A stretch of 64,000 nucleotides of DNA. Source: Stutzerimonas kunmingensis (GTDB lineage: Bacteria > Pseudomonadota > Gammaproteobacteria > Pseudomonadales > Pseudomonadaceae). Positions within the stretch are counted from its first letter, which is position 1. Each line of letters opens with the position of its first letter. Positions 26,978 to 35,636 of this stretch are shown in pieces. The position numbers and the translations under genes are program-made. The stretch lies in the NCBI RefSeq assembly GCF_021432085.1, contig NZ_CP090366.1, forward strand, positions 2,108,001 to 2,172,000, written 5' to 3'. Below the pieces are notes generated by a model, which did no database searches, was not told the origin of the DNA, and was given only the letters and a program-made list of their open reading frames with translations.

Positions 26978-28912
26978 CTGACGCAGATCGATAGCCGGTG
27001 CGGGCTCGCCCCGTCCGTCGAACAGCTGCGCGGGATTCGCCGGCAGGATGCTCGGGCTGGCCGAATCCGTTTCGATGACCCGAATATCGCTGTATTTCTT
27101 CCCGGAAAGAGCCGCCAGGCCGGCACGGTCGCGAATGACCGTAGGTCGCAGGAACACCATCAGGTTGCGTTTGACGTGGGTTTCCTGAGTCGAGCGGAAC
27201 AGAGCACCCAGAAACGGAATGTCTCCGAGTAGCGGCACCTTGGCGTTGGTGCGGGTGACGTCGTCCTGAATCAGGCCGCCAAGCACGATGACCTGGCCAT
27301 CTTCGGCAAGGATGGTGCTTTTGATGGCGCGCTTGTTGGTCACCAGGTCCACCGCCTGGGCCGTCAGGCTGGCGCTGGGCGCGATCGAGGAGATCTCCTG
27401 CTCGATCTGCAGGCGTAGCGTGGCGCCTTCGTTGATGTGCGGAGTCACCTTGAGGGTCACCCCGATGTCCTGGCGCTCGATGGTGGTGAAGGGGTTGTTC
27501 GCGCCCGCCGCATCGGTGGTGTAGGAGCCCGTCTGGAACGGGACGTTCTGGCCGACAAGAATCTCGGCTTCCTGGTTATCCAGCGTCAGCAGGCTCGGCG
27601 TCGACAGCAGATTGCTCTTGCTGTTGGACGACAGTGCGGTAATCAGCGCGCCGAAACTGCGAGTTCCAACGCCGATGATCGCGCCGTCGGGCAGGTTCTC
27701 CGGGATCTCGTTCTCGTTGATGGCATTGAGCACGCTGCCGACCGAGATACCGGTGTTGCCAAAGCTGACGCCACCGGCTCCACCAGTGCCTCCGCGCGCG
27801 TCGACCGCCCATTGCACGCCGAGGGCGTCGGTGATGTCGCCGGAAACCTCGACGATAGCCGCTTCGACCATGACCTGCGCACGGGGAACATCCAGCTGGC
27901 GAACGATGCTTTCCAGAGTGCCGATCAGCTCTGGATCAGCGAGAAGGACCAGTGCGTTCAGGCTTTCGTCGGCGCGGATGAGGATGTTTTGCGGCCGGGC
28001 AGTGGTGGCGGATTCGCCGCTTTCGGGGTTTTTCAGACCTTCGGAAATATCACCCAGGGTCTCGGCCAGGGATTTCGCATCGTTGTGGCGCAAACGGATA
28101 ACGCGCGTGTTGGCCGAACGCGTGGTTGGCGTGTCGAGCGATTGGGCCAGTGCCGCCAGCTTGCCTCGGGCCTCGCTGGGGCCAATGAAGATCAATCGGT
28201 TGGTGCGTGAATCGGCGATGATCTGCACGCCGGAGGTGGTTTTCGCATCACCGCGCATCAGCGAGTTGCGCAGCACTTCAGCGATATCCATCGCCCAGCC
28301 GTGCTGCAGATTGAGCACGGCGTAATCGTTGCTCTCAGCACGATCGAGCTGGCGCACCAGGTCCTCAATGCGCGCGATATTGGCGCTGCGATCACTGATG
28401 ATCAGTGCATTGGCCGACGACACCGCAGCAAGATGGCCGAACTGCGGGACAAGCGGGCGGATCAGGGGTATCAGTTCGGCTGCGGAAGTGTGCTGCACCT
28501 GGATCACCCGTGTTTCCAATTGGTCGCCGCCGGTAGGCCCGCTGCCCGCTTCGGCCTTGGCCTCTGCATTCGGAACTACTCGGGCGACATCGCCCTGGGT
28601 CAGCACGCTGAACCCGTGCGTCGCCATGACCGAGAGGAACAGCTGATACACCTCGCTCAGCGACAGTGTGGCATTGGATACCACGCTGACTTGCCCCTTC
28701 ACTCGCGGATCGACGATGAACGTCTGTCCGCTGAGCTGGCTGATCTGATCGATGAAGGCGCGGATATCCGCGTCCTTGAGATTGATGGTCCAGCCGTCCT
28801 GTTGATTGGGGCTTGGCTCGATACCGGGTTCGACGGCAAGCAAAGGCAGAGGAGCGGCCAGCAGGCCGGTGGCGAGCAGGGCAAGCAACGGGCGCGAAAA
28901 AGGCTTCGGCAT
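26975..28912 (-). CDS. xcpQ: Type II secretion secretin XcpQ/GspD
   Basis: 645-residue outer-membrane secretin that forms the type II secretion channel. It has a signal peptide (cleaved near residue 26) and N0-N3 periplasmic domains: the N0 start IEPSPNQQDGWTINLKDADIR, then several KH-like repeats such as HTSAAELIPLIRPLVPQ and RLRHNDAKSLAETLG. The C-terminal secretin domain contains VPFQTGSY and EDGQVIVLGGLIQDD. Starts three bases after the xcpP stop. The rest of the xcp machinery is not in this window. Confidence 0.93.
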   Translation of the reverse strand: MPKPFSRPLLALLATGLLAAPLPLLAVEPGIEPSPNQQDGWTINLKDADIRAFIDQISQLSGQTFIVDPRVKGQVSVVSNATLSLSEVYQLFLSVMATHGFSVLTQGDVARVVPNAEAKAEAGSGPTGGDQLETRVIQVQHTSAAELIPLIRPLVPQFGHLAAVSSANALIISDRSANIARIEDLVRQLDRAESNDYAVLNLQHGWAMDIAEVLRNSLMRGDAKTTSGVQIIADSRTNRLIFIGPSEARGKLAALAQSLDTPTTRSANTRVIRLRHNDAKSLAETLGDISEGLKNPESGESATTARPQNILIRADESLNALVLLADPELIGTLESIVRQLDVPRAQVMVEAAIVEVSGDITDALGVQWAVDARGGTGGAGGVSFGNTGISVGSVLNAINENEIPENLPDGAIIGVGTRSFGALITALSSNSKSNLLSTPSLLTLDNQEAEILVGQNVPFQTGSYTTDAAGANNPFTTIERQDIGVTLKVTPHINEGATLRLQIEQEISSIAPSASLTAQAVDLVTNKRAIKSTILAEDGQVIVLGGLIQDDVTRTNAKVPLLGDIPFLGALFRSTQETHVKRNLMVFLRPTVIRDRAGLAALSGKKYSDIRVIETDSASPSILPANPAQLFDGRGEPAPAIDLRQ

Positions 28913-28915
28913 CGG

Positions 28916-29560
28916 TCAATTGTCTTCCGTGGGCTGATCGTTGGCGGGGGCGGCATCGGGTTGGTTGACGGCTTCTTCCAGCTGCTGACGCAAGGCGTCC
29001 ATCTGCTGCTGCATCAGCTGCGTCTCCTCGTCCGGTGGCTCGGCATAGGGTGGTTGATCCTGATAGGGCGCTTCGGTCATCTCCTCGGGAATGTAGCTAG
29101 GCGAGCGTACCTGAGGAAAATGCAGCACTTCGACGGCGCCGTTGCGCGCCAGCTCCACGCGATCAGGGTAGACCTGATGCAGACTGACGCCACTGGCTAG
29201 CTCTTCGCCCTGCCAGTAGAGCCGTGGCGGCTGCCCGTCGACTTGAACAATGGCGCTGGAGCGCTGCGGATCCATGTGCACGAAGCTGCCGCGCAGGGTA
29301 AAACCGCTGGCAGCCGCGGTGGGCGCGTAGGAGTCAGAAGGGGCCGCCGAGCCGAACAGTATTTCCAGCCGCTGCATATCGGGCTGCCCCAGATTGCCGG
29401 CTTGTTGTTCATAGACGTCGGTGGGGGTAGGTGCGCGAGACAGGTTCATCCATTGCTCAATCTGCATCGCGAGGTAGAGCGCGAACACGCAGAGCAGCAC
29501 GGTACTGATGATGAGTGGGACGTAGCGGCGGTAGTTGTCCAGTTTTCCCGGCAGTGGCAA
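28916..29560 (-). CDS. xcpP: Type II secretion inner-membrane protein XcpP/GspC
   Basis: 214-residue bitopic protein. A short cytoplasmic N-terminus and one membrane helix (PLIISTVLLCVFALYLAMQI, about residues 14-33) are followed by a periplasmic homology region (LRGSFVHMDPQRSSAIVQVDG) that contacts the secretin. A glutamine-rich C-terminal coiled coil, in place of a PDZ domain, is typical of Pseudomonas XcpP. It forms an operon with xcpQ. Confidence 0.9.
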   Translation of the reverse strand: MPLPGKLDNYRRYVPLIISTVLLCVFALYLAMQIEQWMNLSRAPTPTDVYEQQAGNLGQPDMQRLEILFGSAAPSDSYAPTAAASGFTLRGSFVHMDPQRSSAIVQVDGQPPRLYWQGEELASGVSLHQVYPDRVELARNGAVEVLHFPQVRSPSYIPEEMTEAPYQDQPPYAEPPDEETQLMQQQMDALRQQLEEAVNQPDAAPANDQPTEDN

Positions 29561-29768
29561 GCGAAATACTCCGTGGCGCTTTTGTTGTTCGGTTCCCTAG
29601 TACGCGGGTTGCCTCTGTCAGGCGATACAGCACTTTTAGAACACTTTCGCGGACGCCGCAGCGAATTTACAGGTGCTCTTGGCGAATCGATGGTGCAGGA
29701 CCAAGGTTACAAAGTGACGCGGCAGCTCCTGTTGACCACGGTTCCATAAAAAAAATTCAATGTTATTG

Positions 29769-29797
29769 TTGACTTAGCGTAGGGGGCTGAGTAAATT
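29769..29797 (+). promoter_or_regulatory. Sigma-70 promoter of the tRNA-Val/tRNA-Asp unit
   Basis: -35 TTGACT (29769-29774), 17-base spacer and -10 TAAATT (29792-29797), followed by the GC-rich discriminator GCGCGCC typical of stringently controlled stable RNA promoters. Confidence 0.8.
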
Positions 29798-29817
29798 GCG
29801 CGCCTCGCAAGGCGATC

Positions 29818-29893
29818 GGCTGATTAGCTCAGCTGGGAGAGCACCTGCATCACACGCAGGGGGTCGGCGGTTCGATCCCGTCATCAGCCACCA
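29818..29893 (+). tRNA. tRNA-Val (CAC)
   Basis: 76 bases with encoded CCA. Acceptor GGCTGAT pairs with ATCAGCC. Anticodon stem CCTGC/GCAGG encloses loop ATCACAC with anticodon CAC, reading GUG valine codons. T-loop GGTTCGATCC is present. Confidence 0.95.
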
Positions 29894-29930
29894 ACCTTTG
29901 TGAGATTTCGGACGAAAGTCCGGCCGACGC

Positions 29931-30007
29931 GCAGCGGTAGTTCAGTCGGTTAGAATACCGGCCTGTCACGCCGGGGGTCGCGGGTTCGAGTCCCGTCCGC
30001 TGCGCCA
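29931..30007 (+). tRNA. tRNA-Asp (GTC)
   Basis: 77 bases with encoded CCA. Acceptor GCAGCGG pairs with CCGCTGC, discriminator G. Anticodon loop CTGTCAC has anticodon GTC. It follows tRNA-Val by 37 bases, probably in one transcript. Confidence 0.96.
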
Positions 30008-30042
30008 TATCCCTCCACTTCCTTTAGAAGTGATGAGACAAG

Positions 30043-30070
30043 AGAAGCTGCCCAAGGGCAGCTTTTTTTG
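30043..30070 (+). terminator. Terminator after tRNA-Asp
   Basis: Perfect 9-base stem AAGCTGCCC / GGGCAGCTT (30045-30053 and 30056-30064) with AA loop merging into a run of seven T. Confidence 0.92.
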
Positions 30071-30145
30071 TGCCTGTCGAATGGCGATGTGATTGGTGAA
30101 CCCTGCACTATCCAATCCCCATGGGCGACCCGTTTCGGCGGAATC

Positions 30146-30982
30146 CTACGGCCTCTCGCATTTGCCAAACAGCGCGTCGAGCTCCGCTCCAGAGGCCGCG
30201 TTGGCAAAACCATCGAATCGTCCATGCTCGGCGATGGACCGTGCCGCCTGCAGAAAACCGCCCCACGCCGCTCTGGCCAAGGCGCCGCCGACGCTGATGC
30301 GTCTGACGCCTAAGTCGGCGAGGTCCTGCACGGTCAGGTCGCTGTTCCAGCCAATCAGTACATTGACCGGCTTTGGCGAGACTGCCTCGATGACGGCGCT
30401 GATCTGCTCGCGGGTTCTCAGGCCTGGTGCATACAGGCAGTCGGCGCCTGCATCGGCATAGGCTTTCAGGCGTGCAAGGGTATCGTCGAGATCAGGCCGA
30501 TCGACGAAGAAGTTCTCGGCGCGGCCGATCAGCAAGGTTTCACCTCCGGTAGCGTCGATCGCCTCACGCGCCGCGCACATCCGTTCGGTGGCCTCGGCAA
30601 GCTCGCGCAACGGCTCGCGTGGGTCACCTGTGGAGTCCTCGATGGAAATACCCGCGACGCCGGTTCCGACCGCCATGTGCACGCTTTCGGCCACGCCTTC
30701 GGGCGTATCGGCGTAGCCACTCTCGAAATCGGCGTTCACCGGCAGATGGGTGGCTTGGACCATATAGCGCATATGGGCCAGGACCTCGTCCCGCGGCATC
30801 TGTCCGTCGGCGCGGGCGCACGACCAGGCGTAGCCGGAGCTGGTCGTCGCCAGCGCCTTGAAACCGAGGCCTGCGAGGACGCTCGCACTGCCGGCATCTC
30901 AGGGGTTGGGCAGGACGAAGCAGCCCGCTTGGTGCAGCGCACGAAAAGCGGCACGTTTTTGCGACACACTGGGATGGACCAT
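30146..30982 (-). pseudogene. Isocitrate lyase/PEP mutase family gene interrupted by an in-frame TGA
   Basis: The reading frame would encode about 278 residues of a phosphoenolpyruvate-mutase/isocitrate-lyase superfamily protein. It starts at an ATG with AGGAGG upstream (30982). Codon 28 is TGA (30899-30901) inside the conserved FVLPNP-W-DAGSA motif, where family members have Trp (TGG); a single G-to-A change explains it. The rest of the frame is intact, with SSGYAWS, the NADFESGYAD metal/substrate motif, SIEDSTGD and a C-terminal GGALARAAWGGF. Translation could restart at the internal ATG at 30799, but that product would lack the first barrel strands. Probably inactive, or the base is a sequencing error. 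Confidence 0.8.
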
Positions 30983-31340
30983 GAACCCTCCTGGTTGGTG
31001 AGATGGGTGGGGTACGACACTTTTCGATTCGCCGCAGTGCGTCGTCAAGACTAGATCGGATAGGGCGTGCCGTGGTTTTCAGAACATGCGCTGCAGGGTG
31101 CCACAGCGCTACTGAATTTCCCTGCGGGCGACCGTGACTATGCGCCGCCGTGATATCCGCGCTGGGCACCTCGCTGCGCTACGACGTTGCGTGAAGACTG
31201 AAGAGGGCGGATGTGATGACTGGCGGAGAGGGCATCGCCCGCACCTGCCCGTCTGACGTACCGTTTGCGCTCGCGTGTCCGGGCTTCTACAACGTAACGT
31301 GCAGCCACCAACCGCCCGGCAATGCCATAACGAGGATTTG
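30983..31340. other. Divergent intergenic region without a gene
   Basis: 358 bases between the interrupted mutase gene and the aldolase gene. Frames that stay open here (for example plus strand from 31275) have no ribosome site or conserved residues. I see no strong promoter hexamers, repeats or terminators. Confidence 0.4.
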
Positions 31341-32387
31341 ATGACGACCGACAAGCAGCAATTTGCCAGCGACAACTATTCCGGCATCTGCCCTGAAGCC
31401 TGGGAAGCCATGGCGAGGGCGAACCAAGGCCACGACAGGGCGTACGGCGACGACCAATGGACAGCCCGCGCGGCTGATCACTTCCGCGCACTGTTCGAGA
31501 CCGACTGCGAGGTGTTCTTCGCCTTCAACGGTACAGCGGCCAATTCCCTGGCGTTGTCGTCCCTTTGCCAGAGCTACCACAGCGTGATCTGCGCCGACAT
31601 CGCCCACGTCGAGACGGACGAATGCGGCGCGCCGGAGTTCTTCTCCAACGGCTCCAAGCTGCTGCTCGGCAGGACCGAGCAGGGCAAGCTGACGCCTGCT
31701 GCCATTCGCGAGATCGCGCTGAAGCGCAAGGACATCCATTACCCCAAGCCACGCGTGGTCAGCCTGACCCAGGCCACGGAAGTCGGTACCGTCTACCAGC
31801 CCGCCGAGCTGCGTGCCATCAGCGACACCTGCAAGGACCTCGGGCTGCACCTGCACATGGACGGCGCGCGCTTCGCCAATGCCTGCGCTCACCTGGGCAT
31901 GTCGCCCGCCGAACTGAGCTGGAAAGCCGGCGTCGATGTGCTCTGTTTCGGTGGCACCAAGAACGGTATGGCGGTCGGCGAGGCCATCCTGTTCTTCAAT
32001 CGCGAACTGGCCACCGATTTCGAGTACCGCTGCAAGCAGGCTGGCCAGCTTGCCTCCAAGATGCGATTTCTGTCGGCACCGTGGGTCGGGCTTCTGGAAA
32101 ACGGCGCGTGGCTGAGATACGCCGAACACGCCAACTGTTGTGCCCAGCTGCTGGCCGAGTTGATTCAACCGTTGCCTGGCGTCGAGTTGATGTTTCCGGT
32201 GCAGGCCAATGGCGTCTTCGTCAGCCTGCCGCCATCGGCACTGGAGACGCTCAAGAACCGCGGCTGGATGTTCTACACCTTCATCGGCGTCGGCGGTGCG
32301 CGCTTCATGTGCTCGTGGGACACCAGCGAAGCGCGGGTACGCCAGCTGGCCGATGATATACGCGCGGCCGTAACCGACGCCCTGTAG
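31341..32387 (+). CDS. Low-specificity L-threonine aldolase
   Basis: 348-residue PLP enzyme of the beta-eliminating lyase family that splits L-threonine/allo-threonine to glycine and acetaldehyde. Motifs include FASDNYSGICPEAW, HVETDECGAPEFF, the LHLHMDGARFANA aspartate that binds PLP, and the Schiff-base lysine in CFGGTKNGMAVGEA. ATG at 31341 with CGAGGATTT upstream; the longer frame is not supported. Monocistronic. Confidence 0.92.
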   Translation: MTTDKQQFASDNYSGICPEAWEAMARANQGHDRAYGDDQWTARAADHFRALFETDCEVFFAFNGTAANSLALSSLCQSYHSVICADIAHVETDECGAPEFFSNGSKLLLGRTEQGKLTPAAIREIALKRKDIHYPKPRVVSLTQATEVGTVYQPAELRAISDTCKDLGLHLHMDGARFANACAHLGMSPAELSWKAGVDVLCFGGTKNGMAVGEAILFFNRELATDFEYRCKQAGQLASKMRFLSAPWVGLLENGAWLRYAEHANCCAQLLAELIQPLPGVELMFPVQANGVFVSLPPSALETLKNRGWMFYTFIGVGGARFMCSWDTSEARVRQLADDIRAAVTDAL

Positions 32388-32490
32388 CTGCCGACGATGT
32401 GCCCGCTCGCGAGGTGGCCTCGGCAATACACGGGCAGCGGCTACTGAGCGCTGCTCATTTGGATAAGGTTGGACGAGCACTGTCGTGAGG

Positions 32491-33399
32491 CTAGATGCTG
32501 GCTTGCTCGAGCAAGGCGCGGCGGAACGCCTGTGCCACAGGCCCGAGTGGCTCATCCAGCCGGTGCGCCAGGTAGGCTTCGGATTGCACCTCGCTGTTCC
32601 TGCCAAGGTCGGGAATGGCGACGCGCGCCAGTCGCCCTGAAGCCAGATCCTCCTCAATCAGCCATGCCGGGAGCCGTCCCCAGCCGAGTCCGGCGCGAAT
32701 CAGTGCGACCTTCGCTTCCTGGGTATTCACCCGACAGGTGAAGGGCGACAGAACGCCGAATGAGCGGCCCTCGGAGAGTGGCGTGGGATCGGCAAGTACG
32801 ATCTGCAGATGGCCGGCGAGATCCGGCACGCCGAGTGGCGCACGGCTGCCGAGTTCGGCCAGCGGATGATCGCTGCGTACGACGGCAATCTGCGCAATCG
32901 AGCCAATCGCCTCCAGCGCCAGCCGGGGATTGCGAAAATCCTCGCCGACGATGATCGCGAGCGTGCAGCGACTCTCATCCAGTGCTGCGATGGGGCCGCC
33001 CAGGGCCTGTGACTCCAGGCGAAAGCTGGTGGAAGGAAATTCGACGCTGGCCCGGGTAATGGCGAGCGCCACCGATTCGATCGGAAACAGCGTATCCACC
33101 ACCAGGGTCAGTTCCAGCTCGACACCCGCACCCAGCGCCCGCGCCCGAGCACGCATGGCATCGGCGCGCAGCAGGATGTCGCGTGCGTGGGCCAGCAGTG
33201 CCTGACCTTCCTGAGTGAGGACGGGGCGGTAGCCGCTGCGATCGAACAGCTGCAGGCCCAGCTCTGTCTCCAGGTTCGCGATGGCATGGCTGATGGCCGA
33301 TTGCACGCGTAGCAGCCGTGCCGCGCCGGATCGAAAGCTGCCGCTGTCGGCCACAGTTACAAACGTACGAATCTGATCCAGTGTCATGCCATCGAGCAT
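32491..33399 (-). CDS. LysR-family transcriptional regulator, divergent from wrbA-type gene
   Basis: 302-residue regulator with an N-terminal winged HTH (TLDQIRTFVTVADSGSFRSGA, then ISHAIANLETELGLQLFDRS) and a C-terminal effector-binding domain. The frame extends to 33438, but the ATG at 33399 has a GGAG site seven bases upstream and the upstream part overlaps a dyad that looks like its own operator. It is divergent from the quinone oxidoreductase and MFS genes, its likely targets. Confidence 0.88.
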   Translation of the reverse strand: MLDGMTLDQIRTFVTVADSGSFRSGAARLLRVQSAISHAIANLETELGLQLFDRSGYRPVLTQEGQALLAHARDILLRADAMRARARALGAGVELELTLVVDTLFPIESVALAITRASVEFPSTSFRLESQALGGPIAALDESRCTLAIIVGEDFRNPRLALEAIGSIAQIAVVRSDHPLAELGSRAPLGVPDLAGHLQIVLADPTPLSEGRSFGVLSPFTCRVNTQEAKVALIRAGLGWGRLPAWLIEEDLASGRLARVAIPDLGRNSEVQSEAYLAHRLDEPLGPVAQAFRRALLEQASI

Positions 33400-33420
33400 G
33401 ATCTGCTCCATAGATCGAGT

Positions 33421-33437
33421 TGATCGAAATTTAATCA
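33421..33437. promoter_or_regulatory. Candidate LysR operator upstream of the wrbA-type gene
   Basis: TGAT-N9-ATCA dyad with an A/T-rich centre (TGATCGAAATTTAATCA), placed in the 101-base divergent interval. Contains a T-N11-A core. Inferred from symmetry and position. Confidence 0.4.
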
Positions 33438-33500
33438 CTCTGCGAGAGCGTTTTTAGTCATTAGCCTGGCTCCAGTCAATGCCATCGGAGGACTGCAGCA

Positions 33501-34127
33501 ATGACGAACGTACTGGTGCTCTATTACTCATCCTATGGGCATGTCGAAGCACTTGCCCATGCCGTCGCCGAGGGCGCACGCGAAGCGGGCGCGTTGGCAG
33601 ACGTCAAACGGGTGCCCGAACTCATTCCGCAAGAGGTCGCGCGGAACGCGGGGTACAAGATGGTCCAGCCCGCGGATACGGCGACCGTGGCGGAACTGCC
33701 GAACTACGACGCCATCGTGATCGGCACGCCGACGCGTTTCGGCAACATGGCCGCGCAGATGAAGAACTTCCTCGATCGATGTGGCGGGCTATGGGCCGAG
33801 GACCGGCTGGTCGGCAAGGTGGGCAGCGTGTTCACCTCGACCGGCAGCCAGCACGGGGGCCAGGAGAGCACGATTCTGGCGACGCACACCGTACTGCTTC
33901 ATCTGGGGATGGTTGTGGTCGGGCTGCCGTACAGCTTCAAGGGGCAGCTGCGGATGGATGCCATAACCGGTGGCACGCCCTATGGCGCCTCGACACTGGC
34001 CGATGACGGCAGCGGCGGTGACCGCCAGCCGAGCGAAAATGAACTGCAGGGCGCCCGTTACCAGGGCTGGCACGTCGCTCGCGTGGCCGCCGCACTCGCC
34101 GCCAATCCGGTCGGGGTGCCTGAATGA
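33501..34127 (+). CDS. NAD(P)H:quinone oxidoreductase, WrbA type
   Basis: 208-residue flavodoxin-fold protein. The FMN phosphate loop is [13 protein letters not shown] (about residues 7-19), and further FMN/substrate contacts are [18 protein letters not shown] and [12 protein letters not shown]. It reduces quinones by two electrons, avoiding semiquinones. Divergent from a LysR gene and followed, with an ATGA overlap, by an MFS transporter, which suggests a response to a quinone-like or electrophilic compound. Confidence 0.92.
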   Translation: MTNVLVLYYSSYGHVEALAHAVAEGAREAGALADVKRVPELIPQEVARNAGYKMVQPADTATVAELPNYDAIVIGTPTRFGNMAAQMKNFLDRCGGLWAEDRLVGKVGSVFTSTGSQHGGQESTILATHTVLLHLGMVVVGLPYSFKGQLRMDAITGGTPYGASTLADDGSGGDRQPSENELQGARYQGWHVARVAAALAANPVGVPE

Positions 34128-35353
34128 ATGCCGCCCGGCAGCTCCGCGCGAGGCTGGTCGTCTGGGTCGTGCTCGGCTGCGGAGTCGTGGCGGCTCTGCA
34201 CTTGGGTAAGGCTGCCATTGCCACACCGTTGCTACAGGCGGACCTTGGGGTCGATCTCGCCGGAGCCGGCTGGCTGACCGGCATATTCGCGGTGCTCGGC
34301 TTGCTCGGGGGAGCGGCGGCCGGTGCGGTGGTGGCGGCAGTCGGAGATCGGCGGGCCCTGCTGTTGGGGCTCGGGGTAACCGCGGTTGCCGGCGTCGCGG
34401 GCGCCGCCGCGCCGTCATTCGCGCTGCTGCTGATTTCCCGGCTGCTGGAAGGACTCGGATTCCTGCTCATCATCGTCGCCGGGCCGGCGATTCTGGAACG
34501 GTTGACGACCGGCGCTGCGCGGGACAGCGCCTTCTCGCTGTGGAGTTGCTTCATGCCGAGCGGTATGGCGCTGGCCATGGTCGCCGGGCCGCTGTTCCAG
34601 ACATGGCAGGGGTTGTGGTGGACGGGTTCGGCGGTGGCGGTAATCGCCGCGGTGGCGGTGGGCTGCTGTATACCCGCTGGCGTTTCGTCTGGCATGCCCG
34701 GACGGCTACTGGGAAATATTCGGCGCGTGCTGTTTTCCCGAGCCAGCGTTTTGCTGGCGGTTGGTTTCGCGCTGTACAGCCTGATGTTCTTCGCCCTGTT
34801 CAGCTTTCTGCCGGTTCTGCTGATGGAGCGTATGGATATCTCATATCGAAGTGCGGGGCTGTTGAGCGCACTGGCCAGTGTGGTCAATGTCAGCGGCAAC
34901 CTTGCTGCTGGCTATCTGCTCACGCGCGGCGCCGGGCGTGGTTCGCTGATCCTGTTTGCCAGCGGCGTTATGGGTGCGTCCGGGATAGGCATATTCCTGG
35001 GCTGGTTCGAACCGCAGGCGACCTTCCTGCTGTGCCTGCTGTTTTCAGCCGTGGGTGGGTTGATTCCGGCCACGCTGCTGGCATCCGCACCGTTGGCTGC
35101 GCGGGAGACCTTCCTCGTTCCAATTGCGGTCGGCCTGATGATGCAGGGCAGCAACCTGGGACAACTGCTGGGCCCGGTAGTGGTCGGCGGCGTGACCGCG
35201 GCTTTCGGTTGGAACGCCGCCGGCCCGGTCGTGTTGCTTGCGGCGCTGGCCGCTGGCGTGACTGCGCTTCTTTTGCCAGCAGCACTGCAGCGCAGCGAGC
35301 CGGCGAAGGAGGGTAGCCCTGAGCGTTCCAGAAGCGGCGACGTCCAGTGCTGA
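34124..35353 (+). CDS. MFS transporter
   Basis: 409-residue inner-membrane protein with about 12 hydrophobic segments. The loop after helix 2 has [12 protein letters not shown], a variant of the MFS motif. Overlaps the quinone oxidoreductase stop by four bases, so it is translationally coupled. Substrate unknown; export of a toxic aromatic or quinone would fit the operon partner. The following 283 bases contain no gene I can support. Confidence 0.88.
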   Translation: MNAARQLRARLVVWVVLGCGVVAALHLGKAAIATPLLQADLGVDLAGAGWLTGIFAVLGLLGGAAAGAVVAAVGDRRALLLGLGVTAVAGVAGAAAPSFALLLISRLLEGLGFLLIIVAGPAILERLTTGAARDSAFSLWSCFMPSGMALAMVAGPLFQTWQGLWWTGSAVAVIAAVAVGCCIPAGVSSGMPGRLLGNIRRVLFSRASVLLAVGFALYSLMFFALFSFLPVLLMERMDISYRSAGLLSALASVVNVSGNLAAGYLLTRGAGRGSLILFASGVMGASGIGIFLGWFEPQATFLLCLLFSAVGGLIPATLLASAPLAARETFLVPIAVGLMMQGSNLGQLLGPVVVGGVTAAFGWNAAGPVVLLAALAAGVTALLLPAALQRSEPAKEGSPERSRSGDVQC

Positions 35354-35636
35354 TCCGATGCGTGCCGAGCCGCGCTTGGATAGCAGGCACCATGGCAGAA
35401 CAGGATGAGGCGATCCGGTGCCCTGAAAAGGGGCTCGGCTGTGACCGGTTCGTCACAATATGGTGCGCGGTTCCGGGCTGGAGGAAGGACGAGGGCTCGA
35501 TCAGTGGCCATGTGCCATCCATGGAGCGTTTCTTGCTGCGCATCGGTTTTCTGCCTTTCCTGCAGACCTCCGGGCGACAGCCTCAGCATTGTCGCGGCTC
35601 CGGGTCATGCAGGATCAACACTTCAAGCCCAGATCA

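Noticed and set aside
30899-30901. Selenocysteine at the TGA of the PEP-mutase-like gene
   Set aside because: Family members have Trp, not Cys or Sec, at this site, and no SECIS-like hairpin was seen just downstream.
31275-31340. Longer N-terminus for the threonine aldolase
   Set aside because: The extra residues are unlike the family and the ATG at 31341 has a proper ribosome site.
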